Of a stretch of DNA of 64,000 bases, positions 7,974 to 14,953 are shown one piece after another (the stretch's first letter is position 1; each line of letters starts with the position of its first letter). Location: contig CAKTGM010000001.1 of the NCBI GenBank assembly GCA_934561515.1, positions 1 through 64,000 on the forward strand, written 5' to 3'. Below the pieces are notes generated by a model, which was given only the letters and a program-made list of their open reading frames with translations, was not told where the DNA came from and made no database searches. The position numbers were made by a program, and so were the translations under genes. Source of the stretch: an uncultured Oscillospiraceae bacterium (GTDB lineage Bacteria > Bacillota > Clostridia > Oscillospirales > Oscillospiraceae).

Positions 7974-8834
7974 ATGACTCAGACCATGCCTCAGAAAAAG
8001 AAAACCAAGCTCGTCCCCGTTTCGCGCGAGCCGGCGCTGCTGACCGAGCGCGACGCGGGCAAGTCCCCCGTGCTCGAGTGCATCGACCTCGGCATCACCT
8101 TCGGCGGACTCAAGGCGGTGGATAACTTCAACGTGACCATCGGCCGCACGGAGATCTCCGGCCTCATCGGGCCGAACGGCGCGGGCAAGACCACGGTCTT
8201 CAACCTGCTCACCAAGGTCTATCAGCCCACCCACGGCACGATCCTCTTAAACGGCAAGGACATCCACGACCTCAACACCGCGCAGGTCAACCGCGCGGGC
8301 ATCGCCCGCACCTTCCAGAACATCCGTCTCTTCGGCGAGATGAGCGTGGAGCAGAACATCACCGTTGCCATGGACAACCAGATGCACTACCGGATGCCCG
8401 AGGGCATTCTGCGCCTGCCCCGCTTCTGGCACGAAGAGCGCGTCATGCACGAGCGCGCAATGGAGCTGCTCTCCATCTTCCACATGGAGCACCTTGCGGG
8501 CGCCAAGGCAAGTTCGCTGCCCTACGGCGCGCAGCGCCGCCTTGAGATCCTGCGCGCGCTGGCGACCAACCCGAGCCTTCTGCTGCTCGACGAGCCCGCC
8601 GCCGGCATGAACCCGAGCGAGACGGCCGAGCTGATGGAAAACATCTGCTCCATCCGCGATACCTTCCATATCGCGGTGCTGCTCATCGAGCACGACATGA
8701 ACCTCGTCATGAACATCTGCGAGGGCATCGCCGTGCTGAACTTCGGCCGCGTCATCGCCAAGGGCACGCCCGAGGACATCCAGAACAATCCCGAGGTCAT
8801 TGAAGCCTACCTCGGCAGAAAGAAGGAGGCCTGA
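7974..8834 (+). CDS. livG: Branched-chain amino acid ABC transporter ATPase LivG
   Basis: A 286-residue ABC ATPase energising the LivHM channel. Walker A GPNGAGKTT (about 64-72), the Q-loop FQNIRLF, a LivG-type signature LPYGAQRRLEI replacing LSGGQ (about 182-192), Walker B LLLLDEPAAGMN (about 203-214) and the switch histidine in LIEHDM are all visible. About 30 residues precede the ABC core, with a Lys-rich segment. GGAGG stands directly upstream. The gene follows livM by 2 bases and precedes livF by 2. Confidence 0.94.
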   Translation: MTQTMPQKKKTKLVPVSREPALLTERDAGKSPVLECIDLGITFGGLKAVDNFNVTIGRTEISGLIGPNGAGKTTVFNLLTKVYQPTHGTILLNGKDIHDLNTAQVNRAGIARTFQNIRLFGEMSVEQNITVAMDNQMHYRMPEGILRLPRFWHEERVMHERAMELLSIFHMEHLAGAKASSLPYGAQRRLEILRALATNPSLLLLDEPAAGMNPSETAELMENICSIRDTFHIAVLLIEHDMNLVMNICEGIAVLNFGRVIAKGTPEDIQNNPEVIEAYLGRKKEA

Positions 8835-8836
8835 CG

Positions 8837-9547
8837 ATGGGCACGATCTTACAGGTGAATGATCTTCACGTTTACTATGGCAGCATCCACGCCGTCAAGG
8901 GCGTTTCCTTCGAGGTCAACGAGGGCGAGATCGTCACGCTCATCGGCGCGAACGGCGCGGGCAAATCGAGCGTGCTGAACACCATCTCCGGCCTTCTCCA
9001 CCCCAAGAGCGGCAGCGTCGTCTTCGAGGGGAAGGACTTAAAGGGCGTGAGCGCGCACAAGATCGTTGAGCGCGGCATGGCGCAGGTCCCCGAGGGCCGC
9101 CACGTCTTTTTGCAGATGACCGTGGAGGATAACCTCGAAATGGGCGCCTACACCCAGCCCGCCTCCACCATCGACGCGGGCATCGCGGATGTGTACGAGC
9201 GCTTCCCGCGCCTCAAGGAGCGCCGCCGCCAGATCGCCGGCACGCTCTCCGGCGGCGAGCAGCAGATGCTCGCCATGGGCAGAGCGCTCATGTCGCGCCC
9301 GAAGCTTTTGATGCTCGACGAGCCGTCCATGGGTCTTGCGCCCATCCTTGTTGAGCAGATCTTCGACATCATCCGCGAGCTGCACGCCGCAGGCACGACG
9401 ATCCTGCTCGTCGAGCAGAACGCGCAGGCCGCGCTCTCCATTGCCGACCGCGCCTACGTGCTCGAAACGGGCCGCATCACCCTCTCGGGCACCGGACGCG
9501 AGCTCATGGCGAGCGACGCGGTGCGCAAGGCCTACCTCGGCGGCTGA
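8837..9547 (+). CDS. livF: Branched-chain amino acid ABC transporter ATPase LivF
   Basis: A 236-residue ABC ATPase, the second nucleotide-binding subunit of the Liv transporter. Walker A GANGAGKSS, signature LSGGEQQMLAMGRAL, Walker B LLMLDEPSMGLAP and the LVEQN switch region (Gln-Asn in the His-loop area, typical of LivF) are present. It is the last gene of the operon and ends 19 bases before a strong terminator. Length is normal. Confidence 0.95.
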   Translation: MGTILQVNDLHVYYGSIHAVKGVSFEVNEGEIVTLIGANGAGKSSVLNTISGLLHPKSGSVVFEGKDLKGVSAHKIVERGMAQVPEGRHVFLQMTVEDNLEMGAYTQPASTIDAGIADVYERFPRLKERRRQIAGTLSGGEQQMLAMGRALMSRPKLLMLDEPSMGLAPILVEQIFDIIRELHAAGTTILLVEQNAQAALSIADRAYVLETGRITLSGTGRELMASDAVRKAYLGG

Positions 9548-9559
9548 CATTTCCATTGA

Positions 9560-9595
9560 AAAAAAAGAGTCGTTCGACCGAACGGCTCTTTTTTT
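9560..9595 (+). terminator. Terminator of the liv operon
   Basis: An A-rich 5' flank, a stem 9567-9575 with 9580-9588 (one G-U), loop GACC, then seven T residues. The symmetric A/T flanks would allow it to work in both directions. Confidence 0.9.
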
Positions 9596-9646
9596 GCGCA
9601 CTTTCCCCGCGCTGTACAAATTGCGCCGCTTTCGTGCATTTGCCGC

Positions 9647-9675
9647 TTGCATCTGCCACCCCGCGCGGATAGAAT
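9647..9675 (+). promoter_or_regulatory. Sigma-A-like promoter of the lipid-gene operon
   Basis: TTGCAT, a 17-base spacer and TAGAAT. Transcription would start near 9682, leaving a leader of about 158 bases before the ATG at 9840. Confidence 0.6.
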
Positions 9676-9754
9676 ACCTTATAGCCAAAACTGCGGCGCG
9701 GCTCGATTCGGCAAAAAAATTCAGATTCTCTTCATCATTTCTTCTCGTTTCCGT

Positions 9755-9817
9755 GCTAGAGTAAAGGGGAACCGCCGCCTCGGAAGGCGGCTTCTTTCCC
9801 GGCGCAGGCCGGGCATT
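9755..9817 (+). other. Structured 5' leader with alternative stems
   Basis: Two stem-loops lie in tandem: 9774-9780 with 9785-9791 (loop CGGA), and 9798-9803 with 9808-9813 (loop GCAG), the latter followed by CA and five T residues. GGGAA just upstream could instead pair with TTCCC, which includes the 5' arm of the second stem, so the two folds exclude each other. This resembles an attenuator but matches no riboswitch I know. Confidence 0.4.
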
Positions 9818-9839
9818 TTTCAGGGGAGGGGGCGCGGTC

Positions 9840-10337
9840 ATGGGCTTTCTGCGCTGCTGCATATATTATGCGGTTTTGGGCGTTGCGTCGTTTTTTGTCG
9901 GAAGGCTTCTGCCAAAGTCCTATTTTCATGCCGACCGCTTCCCCTACCGCTGCGCGCCGTGGGAGGCAAAGCTCTACCGCGCGCTGCGCGTGCACGCATG
10001 GCAGGATAAGGTGCCCGACATGAGCAAAATCGTGCCGAAGCTCATCCCCGCCAAAAAGCTCGAGGGCGACTTCCGCGCCCAGCTCCCGCGCATGATCGAG
10101 GAGACCTGCGTGGCGGAGTGCATCCACTTCCTGCTCATGCCGCTCAGTCTCTATGCCCTGCGCCTCTGGCCGGGGGCGGGCGGCGCGCTTTTCGCAGCCG
10201 TCTATATTCTTTTCGGCAATCTTCCGTTTCTCATCATCCAGCGCTACAACCGCCCGCGCCTTGTGCGTCTGCTCGCTATGCAGCAGCGCCGGAGCGCGAA
10301 GGCGGCACAAATCAGTCGTAAAGGATCGATCGAATGA
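9840..10337 (+). CDS. Small integral membrane protein, CrtO-type acyltransferase-like
   Basis: A 165-residue membrane protein with hydrophobic segments near residues 5-22, 95-115 and 120-135. The segment FPYRCAPWEAKLYRAL, then WQDKVPDMSK (about 53-62), resembles the glycosyl-4,4'-diaponeurosporenoate acyltransferase (CrtO) family, which acylates a glycosylated lipid; I recognise the pattern, not a proven activity. No carotenoid gene is nearby. The start has a purine-rich ribosome binding site (GGGGAGGGGG). Its stop overlaps the next start (ATGA), so it is translationally coupled to a glycosyltransferase, which supports a role in glycolipid maturation. Confidence 0.5.
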   Translation: MGFLRCCIYYAVLGVASFFVGRLLPKSYFHADRFPYRCAPWEAKLYRALRVHAWQDKVPDMSKIVPKLIPAKKLEGDFRAQLPRMIEETCVAECIHFLLMPLSLYALRLWPGAGGALFAAVYILFGNLPFLIIQRYNRPRLVRLLAMQQRRSAKAAQISRKGSIE

Positions 10338-11458
10338 TGAACGTTTTGATTTTAAGCTGCAACACCGGCCAGGGGCACAACTCCTGCGCCGCGGCGCTCG
10401 AAGAGGAGTGCCGCAGCCAGCACATCCCCTGCACGACCGAGGACGCACTGCGCTTCATCTCGCCCGAGGTCTCGCGCTTCATTTCCAACTGGCACGTGCG
10501 CATCTACCGCCACGCGCCGGGTCTTTTCCGCGTGGGCTACCGCGCGGCGGAGGAGCATCCCGCGCAGTTCAATGAAAATTCCGCGCTCTACCGCTATCTT
10601 TCGCAGGGCGCGGAAAAGCTCAGCGGCTTCATCGCCGGCAGCGGCTTCGATACCGTGATCTGCACGCATCCCTTCGCGGCGCTCATGGTCAGCGAGGTCG
10701 TAAAGGACCGCCTGCCGCGCCTCAAGACCTGCCTCATCGCAACGGACTACACCTGCTCGCCCAGCGTGAAGGACAGCGCGCTCGACCGCTATTTCATCCC
10801 CGCCTCGTCGCTCTCCGGCGACTTTCTCGGCGGCGGCGTGACGAGCGAGCGCCTGCGCGCCTGCGGCATTCCCGTGCGCCGGATGTTCCGCTCCGGCGTG
10901 CGCAAGGAGGACGCCAAGCGCTCGTTCGGCATCCCCGTTGACCACCGCCATCTTGTGATGATGTGCGGCAGCATGGGCTGCGGCCCCATCATGAGCATCG
11001 CCCGCCGCATCGGACGCAATCTGCCGGACGATCAGGACCTCACGATCGTCTGCGGCACGAACCAGCGGCTCTACAACCGCCTCTCCCGGCGCTTTTGCGG
11101 CGTGAAGAATGTCCACATTCTCGGCTATGTGAAGGACATGGCGCTTCTGATGGACTCAGCGGACCTCTACCTCACCAAGCCCGGCGGCATCAGCGTGACC
11201 GAGGCGGCCTCGATGCACCTGCCGATGGTCTTTATCGACGCGGTCGCGGGCTGCGAGGAGTACAACAAGGACTTTTTCCTGCGCGCAGGCGGCGCGGTCA
11301 CGGGCAAAACGCCGCGCGAGATCGCGCGCGTGAGCTTAAAGCTGCTCGGCGACGAAAGCACGCTCGAAAAGATGGGCGATGCGCTCGATACCGCCGTACC
11401 GCATGACGCGGCGGCGCACATCCTCTCGGAAATGAGCGAGGAGGGAGACAAGGCATGA
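10334..11458 (+). CDS. MGDG-synthase-like glycosyltransferase (GT28 family)
   Basis: A 374-residue glycosyltransferase of the monogalactosyldiacylglycerol synthase / UgtP / MurG-like superfamily. The N-terminus LILSCNTGQGHNSCAAAL is the family's glycine-rich GxGH acceptor-side motif. The C-terminal domain carries CGSMGCGP (about 213-220), then KPGGISVTEAASMHLPMVF (about 280-298), the nucleotide-sugar binding signature. Such enzymes transfer a sugar to diacylglycerol at the inner face of the membrane. It overlaps both neighbours by 4 bases (ATGA). The sugar donor is not predictable from sequence. Confidence 0.8.
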   Translation: MMNVLILSCNTGQGHNSCAAALEEECRSQHIPCTTEDALRFISPEVSRFISNWHVRIYRHAPGLFRVGYRAAEEHPAQFNENSALYRYLSQGAEKLSGFIAGSGFDTVICTHPFAALMVSEVVKDRLPRLKTCLIATDYTCSPSVKDSALDRYFIPASSLSGDFLGGGVTSERLRACGIPVRRMFRSGVRKEDAKRSFGIPVDHRHLVMMCGSMGCGPIMSIARRIGRNLPDDQDLTIVCGTNQRLYNRLSRRFCGVKNVHILGYVKDMALLMDSADLYLTKPGGISVTEAASMHLPMVFIDAVAGCEEYNKDFFLRAGGAVTGKTPREIARVSLKLLGDESTLEKMGDALDTAVPHDAAAHILSEMSEEGDKA

Positions 11459-12138
11459 TCTCCCCCTCTGTCGACTACCGTGCCTTTCGCTTCAGCAAGC
11501 TCTGCACGCCGGAATTCTCCCACGTGTGGCTGCTGCTCTTCTGGCCCGCCTTCGGCCTGCTCTTTTCCTATGTGGAGCGCTTCTATCCCGCCGCGCATTA
11601 CTTTGAGATGCACTGCGCGCTCGATGATCTCATTCCTTTCAACGAGTGGTTTCTCATCCCCTACCTCTTCTGGTTCGTCTACCTCGCCGGCGCGGTGGTC
11701 TACACGTTTTTCTTTGATGTGCCGGGCTTTCGCCGCATGATGCGCTTCGTGATGATCACCTACACGGTGACGATCATCCTCTATCTTCTCTTCCCCACCT
11801 GCCAGATGCTGCGGCCCGCGGTCTTCCCGCGCGACAATCTCCTCACGCGCTTCATCGCGCACTTCTACGCCTTCGATACGAACACCAACGTCTGCCCCTC
11901 GCTGCACGTCATCGGCTCGTTTGCGGCGCTCTTCGCCTTCCGGTACGCGCCGGTCTTCTCGGCAAGGAAATGGCGCATCGCCTCGGCCATCGCCGCCTTC
12001 CTCATCTGCATTTCCACCGTCTTTATGAAGCAGCACTCCGTGCTCGATGTGCTCGCGGCGCTGCCGCTGTGCGCGATCGGCTATTACTTTGCCTACCGCA
12101 AAGCGCCGAAGCGCGCCAAAAGCAAAGTGCATAAATGA
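11455..12138 (+). CDS. PAP2-superfamily membrane phosphatase/transferase
   Basis: A 227-residue protein with about six membrane helices and a PAP2 active-site pattern of the PSLH subtype: CPSLHVIGSF (about residues 145-154) and STVFMKQHSVLD (about 186-197), giving the two catalytic histidines and the aspartate. The canonical family has PSGH; the PSLH variant is common in inositol-phosphorylceramide-synthase-like and related bacterial proteins. The likely substrate is a lipid phosphate such as phosphatidate or undecaprenyl diphosphate. It is the third gene of the overlapping operon, with a hairpin terminator after it. Supply of diacylglycerol to the glycosyltransferase is a plausible but unproven role. 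Confidence 0.75.
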   Translation: MISPSVDYRAFRFSKLCTPEFSHVWLLLFWPAFGLLFSYVERFYPAAHYFEMHCALDDLIPFNEWFLIPYLFWFVYLAGAVVYTFFFDVPGFRRMMRFVMITYTVTIILYLLFPTCQMLRPAVFPRDNLLTRFIAHFYAFDTNTNVCPSLHVIGSFAALFAFRYAPVFSARKWRIASAIAAFLICISTVFMKQHSVLDVLAALPLCAIGYYFAYRKAPKRAKSKVHK

Positions 12139-12143
12139 TTCAG

Positions 12144-12179
12144 AAAACCGGCAGGAGCCTTCCGCTCCCGCCGGGTTTT
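12144..12179 (+). terminator. Terminator of the lipid-gene operon
   Basis: Imperfect stem with one mismatch and one bulge: the AAAACCGGCAGGAGC arm pairs with GCTCCCGCCGGGTTTT. It ends in four T residues, 5 bases after the PAP2 gene. Confidence 0.65.
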
Positions 12180-12326
12180 CCTCGCCGCCTTCCGCGCCGC
12201 GCCGGGCGGTGCATATATGCGCGCAAAAATGAATACAGCAGGCCGTTTTCGCGGTATTCTTCCACTTTCTGTGCGTTTCGCACAGAATTTTTTTATTTTT
12301 ACCCGCAACTTTTGAATTTCCGACCG

Positions 12327-12355
12327 TTGACAATGAATAAAGAAACGCCTATACT
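12327..12355 (+). promoter_or_regulatory. Strong sigma-A promoter of the polar amino acid ABC operon
   Basis: TTGACA, 17 bases, TATACT. Transcription would begin near 12362, giving an 83-base leader. Between the previous terminator and this promoter (12180-12326) I see no gene. Confidence 0.9.
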
Positions 12356-12373
12356 CTCACTATCGTTTATAAA

Positions 12374-12412
12374 TCGAATGAAAATTCACGAAACGACAAA
12401 ATATTATTCAAG
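12374..12412. promoter_or_regulatory. Candidate ArgR operator (ARG boxes)
   Basis: CGAATGAAAATTCACG (12375-12390) matches 13 of 16 bases of the Firmicute ARG-box core TGAATAAAAATTCAAG. A weaker second copy ending ATTATTCAAG lies at 12403-12412. They sit just after the transcription start of the amino acid transporter. ArgR is encoded at 25858-26310. A TGGAAT-AC-ATTCCA palindrome (12414-12427) follows, next to the ribosome binding site. This is inference from a motif by eye. Confidence 0.4.
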
Positions 12413-12444
12413 ATGGAATACATTCCAAAAGGAGCGAACCGACC

Positions 12445-13302
12445 ATGAAACAATTCCTTGCACTTTCCCTGGCTCTGCTGATGAGCCTCTCGCTGATCGC
12501 CTGCGGCAGCAAGGCAGACGATGCCGACACCCCTGCCGATGATGCCGATCCCGCGCAGGACGATTCCGGCACGCTGATTCTCGGCACCTCAGCCGACTAT
12601 GCCCCCTTCGAGTTCATGTACGCCGACAAGGACGGCGTGATGCAGTACGCCGGCATCGACATTTCCGCCGCCCAGTATGTTGCCGGTGAGCTGGGCAAGG
12701 AGCTGCAAATCGAGAACATGAGCTTCGACTACCTGCTCGCCTCCCTCGCCAAGGGCGACTATGACATCGTCATGGCGGCCATGGAGGCAACGCCCAAGCG
12801 TCTCGCCGCCGCCGATTTCTCCGACCCCTACTACACCGACGTTCCCCCGATGATCCTCGTGAGAGCGGACGACGCGGCGCAGTATGCAGCGCTTACCGAC
12901 TTTGAAGGCAAGAGCGTGGGCGCGCAGGCCGCCACCACCAAGGAAGCCATCGTCAGCGACCAGATGACGGGCGCGAACCTCGTCTCCCTCTCCCTTGTGA
13001 CCGACCTTGTCAATGAACTCGTTTACGGCAAGATCGACGCAGTCGTGCTCGACGGCGCGGTTGCGCAGGAATACGCCGGCGCCAACCCCGACCTCGCCAT
13101 CGCCCCTGCCTCCTCCGAGCTTGGTGAAGCCCAGCCCTACTGCATCGCCGTTGCCAAGGGCGACCCCAAGGGTCTGCTGCCCGGCATCAACGCAGCCATC
13201 GCCAAGATGCAGTCCGAGGATAAGCTCGCCGAGTTCATCACCGCCGCCAACGATCTGAGCGGTGTGGCCGTTGAGGTCACGCCCGACACCCCCGCGGCCT
13301 AA
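12445..13302 (+). CDS. Polar amino acid ABC transporter substrate-binding lipoprotein
   Basis: A 285-residue binding protein of the family-3 (HisJ/GlnH) type. The signal peptide has a lipobox with Cys at residue 20, then an Asp-rich linker. The receptor domain begins LILGTSADYAPFEF and includes GIDISAAQYVAGELGK, the usual signature region, and SDPYYTDVPPMILV. It delivers a polar amino acid, probably a basic or glutamine-like one, to the permease encoded next. AAAAGGAG precedes the start. The candidate ArgR site in the leader and the arginine genes at 24.7-27.6 kb suggest arginine or ornithine, but the ligand is not proven. Confidence 0.88.
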   Translation: MKQFLALSLALLMSLSLIACGSKADDADTPADDADPAQDDSGTLILGTSADYAPFEFMYADKDGVMQYAGIDISAAQYVAGELGKELQIENMSFDYLLASLAKGDYDIVMAAMEATPKRLAAADFSDPYYTDVPPMILVRADDAAQYAALTDFEGKSVGAQAATTKEAIVSDQMTGANLVSLSLVTDLVNELVYGKIDAVVLDGAVAQEYAGANPDLAIAPASSELGEAQPYCIAVAKGDPKGLLPGINAAIAKMQSEDKLAEFITAANDLSGVAVEVTPDTPAA

Positions 13303-13338
13303 CATCCATTTGCTCTCCTCTTTTTCTCTTATCTCATT

Positions 13339-13378
13339 GTCAAAGAGCAAAGCCCCTCATACGGCTTTGCTCTTTGAC
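13339..13378 (+). other. Intercistronic stem-loop after the binding-protein gene
   Basis: A perfect 16-bp stem (13339-13354 with 13363-13378) with an 8-base loop and no T-tract, between binding protein and permease. It probably stabilises the upstream mRNA and lowers permease expression. Confidence 0.7.
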
Positions 13379-13416
13379 GCGTCTCTCCCCAACTTTCTTG
13401 AAAGGAGCCCCTTCCC

Positions 13417-14160
13417 ATGGATTTTTCCGCGTGGTGGACGAACCTTTTTGCCGGGATGTCGCCGGCCTCGTTCTTCAATTTTTCCTTCCTGCCGAAATAC
13501 GGCGTATACTTTTTGCAGGCGCTCGGATATACGCTGCTGCTCGCGGTCGTATCCGTTGCGCTGGCAGTCCTCCCGGCGCTGCTGCTGGCGTTCATGCGCC
13601 TGAGCAAAAACCGTCTTGTGCGCGCCGTCTCGGGCGCATACATCGCGCTCTTCCGCTCCACACCGCTGCTCGTGCAGCTCTCGATCATCTACTTTGGTCT
13701 TTTCGGCGCGATCTCCATCCCGCGCCTCTTCCTCTTCGGCTTTATCGATATCTCGCGCTTCATCCCCGGCGTTGCGGCGCTGGCGCTCAACAGCTCGGCC
13801 TATGTCGCCGAGATCTTCCGCGCGGGCATCCTCGCCGTGGACGCGGGCCAGAGCGAGGCCGCGCGCTCGCTGGGGCTTTCCTCCGCGCAGGCGATGCAGC
13901 TCGTCGTGCTGCCGCAGGCCGTGAAAAACGTCCTGCCCGCGCTCGGCAACGAGGTCGTCACCATGGTCAAGGAATCGTCCATCTGCTCCACGCTCGGCAT
14001 GGTCGAGCTGATGTTTGCGGCCAAAACGGTGGCGAACGCCACCTATATTTCCCTCGCGCCCTATGTGCTGTCGGCGATGATGTATTTTGTCATCACCTAC
14101 CCTGCCGGCAGGGCGATCGAGGCACTGGAAAGGAGAATGCGTCGTGGCGACAGGCACTGA
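13417..14160 (+). CDS. Polar amino acid ABC transporter permease
   Basis: A 247-residue HisM/GlnP-type permease. The hydrophobic N-terminal helices lead to [20 protein letters not shown], the family's RgTPllvQl motif (about residues 72-86). The EAA loop [23 protein letters not shown] (about 146-168) docks on the ATPase. The start follows GAAAGGAG. The end overlaps the ATPase gene by 17 bases. It forms a homodimeric channel in the membrane, as no second permease gene is present in the operon. Confidence 0.92.
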   Translation: MDFSAWWTNLFAGMSPASFFNFSFLPKYGVYFLQALGYTLLLAVVSVALAVLPALLLAFMRLSKNRLVRAVSGAYIALFRSTPLLVQLSIIYFGLFGAISIPRLFLFGFIDISRFIPGVAALALNSSAYVAEIFRAGILAVDAGQSEAARSLGLSSAQAMQLVVLPQAVKNVLPALGNEVVTMVKESSICSTLGMVELMFAAKTVANATYISLAPYVLSAMMYFVITYPAGRAIEALERRMRRGDRH

Positions 14161-14890
14161 TCTCATTCGCGTGGAGGACGTCTGCAAGGACTATGGCGGC
14201 GGCAGCGTCCACGCGCTCTCCCACTGCGATCTCAGCGTAAAGAAGGGCGAGGTCGTGGCCATCATCGGCCCCTCCGGCAGCGGCAAATCCACGCTGCTGC
14301 GCTGCCTGAACCTCTTAGAGCGCCCGTCCTCCGGCACGATCTACTTCAAGGACGTTGCCCTCAACGGCAAAAAGGTCGATCTTGACCTCCACCGCCGCGA
14401 GATGGGCATGGTCTTCCAGCACTTCAATCTCTTCCCGCACATGACGGTGAAGAAGAATATCACCCTCGCCCCCGTGAAGCTGGGACTCAAATCGCAGGTC
14501 GACGCCGATGCGCAGGCCATGGCGCTGCTCGAGCGCATCGGCCTTGCCGACAAGGCGGACGAATACCCCGCGATGCTCTCCGGCGGGCAGAAGCAGCGCA
14601 TCGCCATCGTGCGCGCGCTCGCCATGTCGCCCGAGGTCATGCTCTTCGACGAGCCGACGAGCGCGCTCGACCCCGAGATGGTCGGCGAGGTGCTCGACCT
14701 CATGCGCGATCTCGCCCGCGGCGGCATGACGATGGTCGTCGTCACGCACGAGATGGGCTTCGCCCGCGAGGTCGCCGACCGCGTGGTCTTCATGTCCGGC
14801 GGCGCGATCATCGAGGAGGGCGCGCCCGCCGCGCTCTTCGACCACCCGAAAAGCGAAAGGCTGCAATCGTTCCTTGCAAAAGTCCTGTAA
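14144..14890 (+). CDS. Polar amino acid ABC transporter ATPase (GlnQ-type)
   Basis: A 248-residue ABC ATPase of the GlnQ/HisP family. Walker [11 protein letters not shown]-loop FQHFNLFPH, signature [15 protein letters not shown], Walker [16 protein letters not shown] and switch THEMGFARE are all intact. The start is a GTG at 14144 with AGGAG at 14131-14135; the longer frame upstream runs inside the permease gene and is not used. The [17 protein letters not shown] stretch is diagnostic of the polar amino acid subfamily. A perfect hairpin terminator follows. Confidence 0.93.
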   Translation: MATGTDLIRVEDVCKDYGGGSVHALSHCDLSVKKGEVVAIIGPSGSGKSTLLRCLNLLERPSSGTIYFKDVALNGKKVDLDLHRREMGMVFQHFNLFPHMTVKKNITLAPVKLGLKSQVDADAQAMALLERIGLADKADEYPAMLSGGQKQRIAIVRALAMSPEVMLFDEPTSALDPEMVGEVLDLMRDLARGGMTMVVVTHEMGFAREVADRVVFMSGGAIIEEGAPAALFDHPKSERLQSFLAKVL

Positions 14891-14900
14891 ATTGCATAAG

Positions 14901-14935
14901 AACAGGCGTCCGGCCAGTGGCCGGACGCCTGTTTT
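14901..14935 (+). terminator. Terminator of the polar amino acid ABC operon
   Basis: A 15-bp perfect stem (14901-14915 with 14919-14933, loop AGT) ending in TTTT, lying between this operon and the convergent argS. Confidence 0.85.
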
Positions 14936-14953
14936 CCTGTCGGTATGATGTTT

